Below are positions 7,542 to 15,177 of a stretch of DNA of 37,895 nt, in pieces. Made by a program: the position numbers and the translations under genes. Position 1 is the stretch's first letter; every line of letters begins with the position of its first letter. The DNA comes from Acidobacteriota bacterium. Lineage in GTDB: Bacteria > Acidobacteriota > Terriglobia > Acidiferrales > UBA7541. The notes under the pieces are model-generated. The model saw nothing but the letters and a program-made list of their open reading frames with translations. It was not told the DNA's origin and did not search any database. The stretch is taken from positions 1 to 37,895 of the forward strand of contig QHYH01000134.1 of the NCBI GenBank assembly GCA_003223215.1, written 5' to 3'.

Positions 7542-7590
7542 TGTCCCTTTCAAGGCCGAAATACGGGTTCGATTCCCGTTAGCGCTACCA
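7542..7590 (+). other. 3' half of a second tRNA-Glu (att-site remnant)
   Basis: From the 5' side this stretch reads: a damaged anticodon stem, the intact anticodon loop CTTTCAA, a shortened variable region, and T-stem/loop ACGGG-TTCGATT-CCCGT identical to the intact tRNA-Glu. An acceptor strand TAGCGCT and ACCA follow. There is no 5' half upstream, so it is not a gene. Its acceptor strand differs from that of the tRNA at 5912-5988, so it derives from another tRNA-Glu gene. It is oriented on the + strand, opposite to that tRNA. The simplest reading is the attR/attL end of an element integrated in a tRNA-Glu. Confidence 0.75.
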
Positions 7591-7719
7591 AAAAACCAAC
7601 AAAAGCGAGGGCAATTCCGCTCTTGTTGCCCGCACTGTTGCCCAACTCCAAAACTGGGGATGAGGCTCCGCCCGCCTCAGTATTAAGCAAACTGAAGGTT
7701 GACCAGTAGAAGAGGGGCT

Positions 7720-8372
7720 TCATGATGCTTCGCCAGCTGATACTCTCCTGAGTTCGGCGACCATCCGTTTGAGTTCTTCCACGATCCGCCAGTTCCGGCA
7801 CCGTTCTTCGTAAACCTTGATGAGCTCGTCGAAGTACCAAAGTTGCTGGTCGCGCCCTCTCTTGAACCGCTTCCAGATCTCCGCTCCGACCTCCCTGTAA
7901 TCCTCAAGGATTGCGCGGGCGTTGTACGGCTTGTCTGCTGCTGAGACGAGCAGCGTTCCTTCCGACTCGTCAGGTTCCTCGCGCAGCCGCTTAATGTACG
8001 CTTCCTTCCGCACTCCCCATTCCTGTTTCTTGTCGCTGTCAACTTCGGACCTATCGGTGCAGCGCCCTTCACAATTTTGGCTACATCTTTGCCAAACTTC
8101 GCTTCAATATCTTGCAGCCGGGGCAGGCCACCCTCGTCCTCCACGGCGTCATGCAGGAGCGCCGCGATTACCATGTCTTCCGTCACCGCAAAGGGAACGT
8201 GGCCGCTCTCTCCCATCACCAGCGAAGCAACTCCGAGCAGATGGGCCATATAGGGCACGTGCGTCCCTTTGCGCCAGCCAGTGTGTATCTGCCGTGCATA
8301 ATCCACGGCCTGAATGAAGCGGCGTGTAAGAACGAATGCTCTATGCTCTTCTTTGGTGCTCATGGACTTCAT
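7720..8372 (-). CDS. HD-domain (RelA/SpoT-like) phosphohydrolase, frameshifted
   Basis: The first frame has FVLTRRFIQAVDYARQIH, PYMAHLLGVASLV and IAALLHDAVEDEGG, the H...HD...D metal-binding pattern of small HD-domain proteins related to the (p)ppGpp hydrolase half of RelA/SpoT. It breaks after KIVKG. The next frame continues with CTDRSEV, DKKQEWGVRKEAYI and LLVSAADKPYNARAIL, as expected for the family. The disruption looks like two extra bases (GC) in GGGCGCTGC near 8055. Family members hydrolyse nucleotide phosphates; the exact substrate is unknown. It is one frame change from intact, so either a young pseudogene or a sequence error. Confidence 0.8.
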
Positions 8373-8398
8373 TCTCCAGAGCTACGGGAATCGCATGG

Positions 8399-8650
8399 TC
8401 AAGCGTGCATCACGGACCTGCCGCAACGCGAACAGATATTCGTCGCGGGAACCGCGTGCCCGTTCATGCAGCGCCGGACATTTGCGTTTGCCTTCGCTGC
8501 GGAGTAAAGAATCACGAGAGTGCCGGCGTAAAACGCCATCCAGTGGCCTGAGAATCCTCTGGGAGACGCTGGCGGATTTGCGCCCCCTCGAACCACGGCC
8601 AAGTGCTCAGGCCAGTCCAGCGGAATGGATTTCCTGAAATCATTCGTCAC
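8399..8650 (-). CDS. Small protein with C-terminal zinc ribbon
   Basis: An 83-aa frame with a GTG start at 8650 and no clear Shine-Dalgarno. A short hydrophobic stretch around YAGTLVILY is followed by CMNGHAVPATNICSRCG, a Cys/His plus CxxC pattern typical of short zinc ribbons. It is transcribed in the same direction as, and 26 bp upstream of, the HD-domain gene, and divergently from the HExxH gene. The zinc-ribbon motif argues that the frame is real, but the composition of the N-terminal half is not strongly protein-like. Confidence 0.45.
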   Translation of the reverse strand: MTNDFRKSIPLDWPEHLAVVRGGANPPASPRGFSGHWMAFYAGTLVILYSAAKANANVRRCMNGHAVPATNICSRCGRSVMHA

Positions 8651-8671
8651 ATCTTAAAGGAACCGATCAGC

Positions 8672-9258
8672 ATGAACGAAAAGGAATTGCGTATGATAGT
8701 CCAAAAAAAGATGCGGTTACCAACACTCAACACCCTCAAATTCAATGGATTGTTCAGCAAGTCCAGACGCACATCGGACAGCAGCGCCAGACCTACCGGC
8801 CCGGCGCAGCGCCTCTCGACTTGGGCCAGAAGGACGGCATGCGCTCCTTCTTTCCGGAGGCTGCTCTCGATCCGGCGCGGCTCGTTGTCCTCGCCGGGAA
8901 GTACGTGAACAATCCGCCGCTCTACAGCAAACTCATGAAGCTGGGTTTCGAAGCAGCCTCTTTGCCGGATTTCGCGCATATGGCCGCCATCACTTTCGCG
9001 GACACGGTGGTCTCCCACCAGCCATTCACCGACAGGCTCCTGTTCCACGAACTCGTCCACGTCGTCCAGTACCAGAAGCTCTGTTTGTCACAATTCTCCG
9101 CCCAGTACGTTAAAGGCTTCCTGAACGGCGGCAGCTATGAAGCCAGTCCGCTGGAAATGAATGCTTACGAACTGGAGGCCCGGTATGCCGCCGAGCCCGC
9201 GAAACTTTTTTCGGTTGCGGACCAGGTTCAGAGATGGATTGCCGAAAACAGGTTCTGA
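8672..9258 (+). CDS. Putative HExxH metalloprotease-like protein with a frame change
   Basis: ATG 8672 follows AAAGGA at 8657. The first 13 codons run in one frame to an A7 tract, then the main frame continues (QIQWIVQQVQTHIGQQRQTY onwards) to 9258. Without a shift the main frame has its first GTG/ATG-type start only at 8821. The body contains FHELVHVVQYQ, a gluzincin HExxH zinc site, and ELEARYAAEP, where Glu residues could be the third ligand. This resembles short DUF4157-like or basic-secretory-protein-like metallopeptidase domains. No signal peptide is visible. The frame change falls exactly at a canonical A_AAA_AAG heptamer. Function is not known. Confidence 0.6.
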
Positions 9259-9425
9259 AGGAAGGGCACTTGAGCTTCGAGTTAGGTAGACAATCCCGTC
9301 AGCGCTAGCAAGTTCTGACCGTTACCGTTACATCTCTTCACCGTCGGTAAGACGACGCGTCCGGTTATAATTTCACGGCAGCCCCGTGCGTCTGAGAACG
9401 GCGCCAGCCCTCTCAAGGAGTTTCT

Positions 9426-9938
9426 TTGAGCTACGTCGAACAGCACCTTATCCCGGGCGAGTCCATTCAGTACCAAACCAAGCTGCACTGGATTGTCATG
9501 GCAGGCCACACGGTCATCGCTATTCTGCTTGCGTTACTGGCCATCGCGATTCCAACTGTCTGGGCTTCCTTCGCGAGCAAAGTGAAAGGCCACTCCATTC
9601 CTGGAGCGGTTTATTTTGGTGCACTGGTGTGTGTTGTGGCCGCTGGCGCATTGTTTTTCATTGGCATTTTGAGGCGCAATGCCACGGAGATGGCCGTGAC
9701 CAGCAAGAGGGTGATCGTCAAAACGGGCATCGCCGAGCGCCGAACCGTGGAAATCCTTCTTTCACGGATTGAAAGCGTGGCCGTGGATGAGCCCGCCTTG
9801 GGGCGGTTGCTGGGCTACGGCACGGTGATCGTGCGTGGCACAGGAGGAACTCCCGAGACGTTCGAAAAGATTTATCACCCGCTGGAATTCCGGGAGCAGG
9901 TGCAGCGTCAGATTGCCGGATGGGCGAAGCCCGCTTGA
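9426..9938 (+). CDS. PH-domain (bPH2/YdbT-like) membrane protein
   Basis: A 170-aa protein with a TTG start at 9426, supported by AAGGAG at 9414-9419. Two hydrophobic segments (about residues 24-48 and 60-82) precede a bacterial PH-like domain. That domain has TEMAVTSKRVIVKTGIAERR, the hallmark strand pattern of the family, then LSRIESVAVDEPALGRLLGYG and an FREQVQRQI tail. Such proteins are inner-membrane proteins of uncertain role. It stands alone, transcribed rightward. Confidence 0.85.
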   Translation: MSYVEQHLIPGESIQYQTKLHWIVMAGHTVIAILLALLAIAIPTVWASFASKVKGHSIPGAVYFGALVCVVAAGALFFIGILRRNATEMAVTSKRVIVKTGIAERRTVEILLSRIESVAVDEPALGRLLGYGTVIVRGTGGTPETFEKIYHPLEFREQVQRQIAGWAKPA

Positions 9939-10169
9939 GAAATTCCATTTGTCCAGGTGGAAGCCACCGGTCCATCCTCCTAGTGTCGTGACCGTCCGCC
10001 CACCTCACCCGGTCCATGCGATGACTGCACGCCCGGCAAAGGTGTTAACGCGCGGTGATGCGTTTCGATAGGCCTTGGCAGCTCGCCCTACTTGGCTGTG
10101 TTCGGCCTCTAGGAGAAGATAGAAATCTTGCCCTCGGTGCGCTTTTACCGGGAGGTTGAGGAGCGCAAA

Positions 10170-11195
10170 ATGAAGGCCAAGACGGCTTCCGGTTGGGAAA
10201 CCGAATGGAAGAAGCGAGTGCCCGCCCTGGTCGTCTCTTCCGGGTTTCTCATCGGTTCACACACCGTACCGTCTGAGGAAGTGGACCGGACGTTTGCCAT
10301 GCCCATCGGCAAGCTTCGCAAGCGGGCGGGCATCGAAACGATCGCGTACGCCTCCGACGGCGAAAACGAATTGACGCTCGGCGCGAGCTCTCTCGAGGAT
10401 GCGCTGCGCTGCGCGTCGTGCGGTGCGCAGGAGCTAGACTGGATTATCGCCACCAGCGAAACGCATCACGATTATCCGGCACTTGCCGCGCAACTGCATT
10501 CTCGATTGGTGGCGCGAGAGAACTGTGGCGCGCTGGATGTTGGCGGAGCGTGCCTCGGGTTGCTCAATGCGCTTGCGGTCGCGCAATCCCTGATTGGCTC
10601 AGGTGCGGCGAAGACGGTTGCCGTGGTCACTGCCGACATGCATAGCCGCGTGCTTACTCCGGCCCGCGTCGTCGGAGAATTCGGCGGCCTCTTCGGCGAT
10701 GGCGCTAGCGCTTTCCTGCTGCGCCGCGAAGAAGATGTCCACGACTGCCCTGGTTACCGGCTCGGCGATTTTCTTTTCGGCTGCGCGGGACAATACGCTG
10801 CCGCGATCTGCGTTGCCCCCAAGCGGGACGGCGGTCTCGATGTGAAATTCGATGGCGAAGCCCTCTCTCGCGCAGCGATCACTCGCATGGAAAAAGTCAT
10901 TGCGGCAGTGGAGGCGCGCAGCGGCATTTCCCGCAGGTCGGTCGGAAGCTTTGCGACACACCAGCCGAATCCCCGGCTTCTGGCTCTTTTGGCAAAACAC
11001 TGCGGCGTCTCACCTGGCACATTTCCTCCCATTTGCCGCACCTCCGGCAATCTGGGCTCTTCCATGTGCGGCGCGGCGCTTCATGCGGCGCTACAAAACG
11101 CTGCAAACGAAGAATCCCGGCAACGCAAGCCGATTTTCCTGGTATCACTCGGACCTGGTTTGTTGTTTGGGGGAACGTGGCTTACACCAGGATAA
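10170..11195 (+). CDS. Beta-ketoacyl-ACP synthase III-like protein (thiolase fold)
   Basis: ATG 10170 is chosen because GAGGAG lies 6 nt upstream (10158-10163); an in-frame TTG at 10128 is a longer alternative. The 341-aa protein shows the KAS III triad: Cys128 in GGACLGLLNAL, His264 in FATHQPNP and Asn294 in TSGNLGSS, plus the C-terminal SLGPGLLFGG. KAS III enzymes condense an acyl-CoA with malonyl-ACP to start fatty-acid or polyketide chains, in the cytoplasm. No other fatty-acid synthesis genes are nearby, so a specialised acyl condensation rather than housekeeping FabH is possible. Confidence 0.85.
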   Translation: MKAKTASGWETEWKKRVPALVVSSGFLIGSHTVPSEEVDRTFAMPIGKLRKRAGIETIAYASDGENELTLGASSLEDALRCASCGAQELDWIIATSETHHDYPALAAQLHSRLVARENCGALDVGGACLGLLNALAVAQSLIGSGAAKTVAVVTADMHSRVLTPARVVGEFGGLFGDGASAFLLRREEDVHDCPGYRLGDFLFGCAGQYAAAICVAPKRDGGLDVKFDGEALSRAAITRMEKVIAAVEARSGISRRSVGSFATHQPNPRLLALLAKHCGVSPGTFPPICRTSGNLGSSMCGAALHAALQNAANEESRQRKPIFLVSLGPGLLFGGTWLTPG

Positions 11196-11285
11196 GCCAA
11201 AGGCGTCTCTTTCCTACGTTTCCGTCCACCTTGGCCCCGCCGTCTCGCGTTGACTTCCCTCGCTCTCCCGCGAATAATCCCTCTC

Positions 11286-11663
11286 ATGGCCCGCCCGGAT
11301 GCCGTCCGCCGCGTCAAAAGCTATTCCGCCGCTGACGGCTTCGTGTATCAGTATTACTTCTTTGAGGGCAATCGTGCCCAACGCGGCGGCACCCCCGGCG
11401 GCGAGTTCACCTACGCCGTTTCGGTGGACCGGCAAACTGCCTTTCTCTTCAAGATCTTCGTCCACCAATCGGCACTCGAGGGCTGGGCCGCAGAAAACGG
11501 TCGCCCGCTCTCGAGTTCTGAAGAATACGCGGTCGCCAAGATGCGTCTCTTCAAGGCCTTTGATGATGGCGTCGTCCAGTCCAGCCCCCACGGGCAGCCG
11601 CCCGGCGAAGTCGTCGTCAACGAGGCCAACCTCGAAGACCTGCTGGGCCAACTGGGGATTTAG
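11286..11663 (+). CDS. Conserved hypothetical protein, 125 aa
   Basis: Begins MARPDAVRRVKSYSAADGFV at ATG 11286; an in-frame TTG at 11250 is less likely. The protein has no signal peptide or membrane helix. It has a central alternation of aromatic strands (YQYYFFEG) and a C-terminal GEVVVNEANLEDLLGQLGI. The codon pattern and smooth composition suggest a real gene. No function is recognised. It is followed 120 bp later by the ECF sigma factor. Confidence 0.6.
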   Translation: MARPDAVRRVKSYSAADGFVYQYYFFEGNRAQRGGTPGGEFTYAVSVDRQTAFLFKIFVHQSALEGWAAENGRPLSSSEEYAVAKMRLFKAFDDGVVQSSPHGQPPGEVVVNEANLEDLLGQLGI

Positions 11664-11782
11664 CCTGGGCCCGCCGAGCGTTACCATCTCCGTGAACCAA
11701 ATTCCGTACCGCGGCGTCTGGTAGTTGTAAGGGGACGAAGCTCTTTGCTTTGTCCGGTGCTTGAACGTTTAGAAGGGATCCT

Positions 11783-12376
11783 ATGCAGGAGCTGGTTCTG
11801 AACCAACCAGTCAGCACGGCAAGGAGCGAGTTGGTGCGCGAGGCAGCTCAGGCGGATGCCCGGCGGGAGTTCGAGGAGCGCCTTGCCGAATGCGGCCAGC
11901 TGGCCTTTCGCGTCGCGCGCGCAGTCCTGCGCAACACAGCCGATGCCGAAGACGTAGCCCAGGAAGCCCTGCTCCGGGCTTACCAAAGCTTCGAACGTCT
12001 TCGCGACCGTAGCCGGTTTAACGGTTGGCTGGTGCGAATCTCGTTTCGACTTGCGCTCGACCGGCTGCGCTCGGCAAAGCGCCGCGACCGTCGCGAAGCG
12101 CTGTGGTCCCAACCGGCGCATCTTCCGCCGCCGGCCACCGTAGAGGATGTTGCGGCTTCTAAGCAGTTTCAAGGCCACCTGGAGCGCGCCTTGGAGGAAT
12201 TGCCGGAGAAATTACGTCTTGTGCTTTTGCTCTCGGCCATGGAGGGTCATACGATCGACGAAATTGCCTCCATGGTGGGTGTTCCCCTCGGTACGGTGAA
12301 GTCGCGGATTTTTATTGCGCGAAAGAAATTAGCGGAGAAGTTGCGATGCTATGCGAACACTATAAGGACGCGCTAA
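11783..12376 (+). CDS. ECF-type RNA polymerase sigma factor (sigma-70 family)
   Basis: A 197-aa protein with sigma region 2 (DAEDVAQEALLRAYQSFERL, then FNGWLVRISFRLALDRLRSA) and region 4 (LPEKLRLVLLLSAMEGHT, then GVPLGTVKSRIFIARKKL, the HTH contacting the -35 element). No region 3 is present, typical of ECF sigmas. AAGGGATC precedes ATG 11783. Its 3' end overlaps by 31 bp the anti-sigma gene, indicating translational coupling and a sigma/anti-sigma pair. Confidence 0.93.
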   Translation: MQELVLNQPVSTARSELVREAAQADARREFEERLAECGQLAFRVARAVLRNTADAEDVAQEALLRAYQSFERLRDRSRFNGWLVRISFRLALDRLRSAKRRDRREALWSQPAHLPPPATVEDVAASKQFQGHLERALEELPEKLRLVLLLSAMEGHTIDEIASMVGVPLGTVKSRIFIARKKLAEKLRCYANTIRTR

Positions 12377-13065
12377 TCGAGGCTGCCGCAAGCGGCGCGG
12401 CGCCGTCAGGAGAACTGCGCGAGCATCTCGCAGAATGCGCTTCCTGCCGCGCTGTATTCGGACAAGAGCAGTCTCTTTTTGCCGCGATCGACACCGGACT
12501 TCACGCCGCGGCCAACGCGAAGATTCCGCTATCTCTGCTTCCCCGTGTCCGTGCCCGGCTTGAGGAAGTCGCCACGCCCCGGCTCGGTTGGGTGCAGCAA
12601 CTCGTTTTCGCTTGTACTGGCGTGGTTCTTGCGTTGGTGATTTTTCTGATGGCGCGGCCTCATCGCGCCGCGCGAGAAGAGCTCGCCAAACAAGGCCCTG
12701 TCACTGTCCCGGCATCGATGCCGCCCGCAAAGAGTGTAAATCGTGAGGAGACTTCTTCGGAGGGCACTCAGATTGCCGCCATTCCCGTCAATCGTTCCCA
12801 CACATTGCGAGATTCAACCAGCAGCCCTTCCGCGGCGTCTAGCAATCCGGAAGTCCTCGTTCCACCGGACGAGCGCGAAGCCTTTGCACGATTAGTTGGC
12901 GTTCTCAATGAGCGAAGTGATCTTGGCGCGTCTCTGCTGGCTAAGGTGCCGGAAAAAGAGGATGGCTTGGCAGCTGTGGACCCCTTGCAGATTCCTGACA
13001 TCGAGATCAAACCGCTCGAGGGCACGGAAACGGAAACGTCGCATGGTGCGGGCGAGAAGCATTAG
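12346..13065 (+). CDS. Membrane-anchored anti-sigma factor with zinc-binding (ZAS) domain
   Basis: A 239-aa protein. His27-x3-Cys31-x2-Cys34 in EHLAECASC is the ZAS zinc-binding anti-sigma motif; His5 may be the remaining ligand. A transmembrane helix follows at about residues 82-103, then an acidic, Ser/Pro-rich periplasmic part with little predicted structure. The N-terminal domain should hold the sigma factor encoded just upstream; the outer part would receive the signal. ATG 12346 lies inside the sigma gene (31-bp overlap). The periplasmic part is not recognisable as a known sensor. Confidence 0.85.
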   Translation: MLCEHYKDALIEAAASGAAPSGELREHLAECASCRAVFGQEQSLFAAIDTGLHAAANAKIPLSLLPRVRARLEEVATPRLGWVQQLVFACTGVVLALVIFLMARPHRAAREELAKQGPVTVPASMPPAKSVNREETSSEGTQIAAIPVNRSHTLRDSTSSPSAASSNPEVLVPPDEREAFARLVGVLNERSDLGASLLAKVPEKEDGLAAVDPLQIPDIEIKPLEGTETETSHGAGEKH

Positions 13066-13105
13066 CGAATGGTTGAGCAAGAGATCGAATGAGTGTGGAG
13101 GAAAA

Positions 13106-13699
13106 ATGAAACTCAGTCCGATTCATGTTGCTTCACTTCTATTGCTCGGTATGCTTTCGCCGGTTTGCCGGCCGCAAGACAAACCCAAGCCTGAGGATAA
13201 ACCGAAAAGCGAGGTTTCGACCACGCCCGTGAAAGTCACGATCGTGTTTACCGAATACGACGGGGACAAGAAAACCAAAAGCCTTCCTTACACCCTATAC
13301 ATAAACGCCCCCGATGCTCCGGAGCCACCGAAATGGGCAAAGCTGCGTGTGGGGAATCGGGTGCCGGTCTACACGGGCGGGAGCACCGGAAACATGACGT
13401 ATTTGGATGTGGGCACGAACATTGATGCACGAGCAGGGCACACGCCCGAAGGCCATTTTCTCCTGTATCTAAACTTGGAGCGTTCGTGGCCTGAGGGCCA
13501 TACGCTCGTTCCCGTGCAAAGGCCGCCAGAGCAATCGGACCCAAATGCGGGATCCTTCCAGGAGCCAATCATCCGCAATTTCCGGTCAGAACTTGATCTC
13601 AAACTGCGCGAGGGCCAGACGCTCGAGACCGCGATGGCAACGGACCCCATCAGCGGCAAGGTGATGAAGGTGGAGGTCAGCCTGTCCGCCGTCAAATAG
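13106..13699 (+). CDS. Secreted acidobacterial protein of the sigma/anti-sigma cassette
   Basis: ATG 13106 is chosen for the GGAGG just upstream (13097-13101) and because it opens a signal peptide (MKLSPIHVASLLLLGMLSP, then a Cys-containing end). An in-frame ATG far upstream would overlap the anti-sigma gene. The mature part has a Lys/Pro-rich linker and a beta-rich domain with VGNRVPVYTG, TYLDVGTNIDAR and a C-terminal KVEVSLSA. The GxRVPV...DVGxNID pattern recalls the short secretin-like domain found in secreted acidobacterial proteins; this is a weak resemblance. It begins 40 bp after the anti-sigma stop and is probably in the same operon. Confidence 0.75.
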   Translation: MKLSPIHVASLLLLGMLSPVCRPQDKPKPEDKPKSEVSTTPVKVTIVFTEYDGDKKTKSLPYTLYINAPDAPEPPKWAKLRVGNRVPVYTGGSTGNMTYLDVGTNIDARAGHTPEGHFLLYLNLERSWPEGHTLVPVQRPPEQSDPNAGSFQEPIIRNFRSELDLKLREGQTLETAMATDPISGKVMKVEVSLSAVK

Positions 13700-13708
13700 G
13701 CTACTGGC

Positions 13709-14653
13709 TTACTTCACTTGCCGTTGCAGCACCGAGTTCAGTGCTGCTGATAATTCGGGATGCAGAAATCGATATCCGAGTTTTTCCAAGGCTTGGGGCT
13801 TGACGCGCTGACTAGACAACAGCAGCGCGTCGGCCATTTCTCCCAGTGCTAGCCGCAACGCGAACGTTGGAGCAGGGAAGAGCGCCGGCCGGTGTAGAGT
13901 TTTTGCTAGCACTTTCGTGAACTCAGTATTTTGCACGGCCTGCGGCGCAACCACATTCATAGCGCCACGTATGGCTCCATTTTCGATGGCCAAACGGATG
14001 ATCCCGACGACGTCCTCCAGCGTAATCCACGACATCCATTGCTGGCCCGAGCCCAGCTTGCCTCCCACACCCAGCTTGAAAGGAGGAAGCATCTTGGCCA
14101 GCGCGCCGCCGTGCTGTGCCAGAATAATTCCGAAGCGTGCCAGCACGACGCGAATCCCCAGCGCCTCGGCCTTGAGCGCTTCCGCTTCCCATTCTCGCGC
14201 CAGGCCGGTCAAAAAGTCCGTTCCCGGCTTGCTCTCTTCCGTCAACACTTCGTCCCCACGATCCCCGTAAATTCCGATCGCCGACGCTGACACCAAAACT
14301 CTTGGCCGCATGTTCATTTTCGCTAGCGCGCCCACCAGGGCTCGCGTTGTCTCAATCCGGCTTGTGCGCAACAGTTCTTTCCGCCCCTTCGTCCAGCGTC
14401 CCCCGGCAACGGATGCTCCGGCCAGATTCACAACCGCATCCGCACCAACGCCCGCTCCTCCTAATTCTTCCGTCGCAGGATTCCACGCCACATCGAATCC
14501 CTCCGCTTTACCGAGAATTTCCGCGAACGGCGCCTGGCCAGCCATTGCACTCTCCGCGCGGATCAATCGGCAGACCGTCTGTCCGTCGCCCGCCAGCGCG
14601 GTCACCAGCGCTGTTCCTATGAGCCCGGTCGAGCCTGTCATCAAGATTTTCAT
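13709..14653 (-). CDS. TIGR01777-family SDR protein (YfcH-like NAD-dependent epimerase)
   Basis: A 314-aa atypical short-chain dehydrogenase. The NAD(P)-binding loop GSTGLIG (residues 7-13) starts the Rossmann fold. VVNLAGASVAGGRW, VSASAIGIYGDRG and the C-terminal DUF1731-type tail (ALEKLGYRFLHPELSAALN) are diagnostic of TIGR01777. The reaction is not established for the family. It is convergent with the secreted-protein gene (9 bp between stops) and divergent from moaD. Confidence 0.9.
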   Translation of the reverse strand: MKILMTGSTGLIGTALVTALAGDGQTVCRLIRAESAMAGQAPFAEILGKAEGFDVAWNPATEELGGAGVGADAVVNLAGASVAGGRWTKGRKELLRTSRIETTRALVGALAKMNMRPRVLVSASAIGIYGDRGDEVLTEESKPGTDFLTGLAREWEAEALKAEALGIRVVLARFGIILAQHGGALAKMLPPFKLGVGGKLGSGQQWMSWITLEDVVGIIRLAIENGAIRGAMNVVAPQAVQNTEFTKVLAKTLHRPALFPAPTFALRLALGEMADALLLSSQRVKPQALEKLGYRFLHPELSAALNSVLQRQVK

Positions 14654-14901
14654 TCTGATCCTCCGCCGAAGTGCTTCAGGGAAAGGTGCTGGCAGTGTCT
14701 GACTCGACGCTACGCAACCTCGACGTTGCGGTCAAGCCATCGAATCTTTCAAAACATCCTATCGGGTGGAAAGCGCCAAACTCTGCATCCTCTGGCCGGG
14801 CGACAAAGGCCGCGGCGAGACGTTTTTCACGAGTCGCCAATCTCCAGTCATCGGCAACACTCCGACTGGCCGCTTTCGGCGGCTCGCGCTACAATTCCCT
14901 T

Positions 14902-15168
14902 ATGCCTTCCGTCTCGCAAACTGTTCGCGTCAAGGTCCTGTTCTTCGGCCGCCTGAAAGATGCGGTTGGCCAAGCCGAGGAATCTCTCGACATATCTGAC
15001 GCTTCGACCATTGAGCAGCTCTTTGCTTTGTATGTTCAACGCATTCCTGAGCTTGCCAAATACCGCTCTTCCCTAGTGGCCTCCCGCAACCAGGAATTTG
15101 CGGCTTGGGATTCGGCGCTCTACTCGGGCGACGAAGTCGCTTTCCTTCCACCCGTCAGTGGTGGCTGA
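14902..15168 (+). CDS. moaD: Molybdopterin synthase small subunit MoaD
   Basis: An 88-aa ubiquitin-like protein starting at ATG 14902 (VRVKVLFFGRLKDAVG) and ending in PPVSGG; the terminal Gly-Gly is the residue pair that becomes the thiocarboxylate sulfur carrier. It donates sulfur to precursor Z (cPMP) to form molybdopterin in the MoaD2-MoaE2 complex in the cytoplasm. moaE begins 9 bp downstream. Confidence 0.92.
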   Translation: MPSVSQTVRVKVLFFGRLKDAVGQAEESLDISDASTIEQLFALYVQRIPELAKYRSSLVASRNQEFAAWDSALYSGDEVAFLPPVSGG

Positions 15169-15177
15169 GGCAAAACC

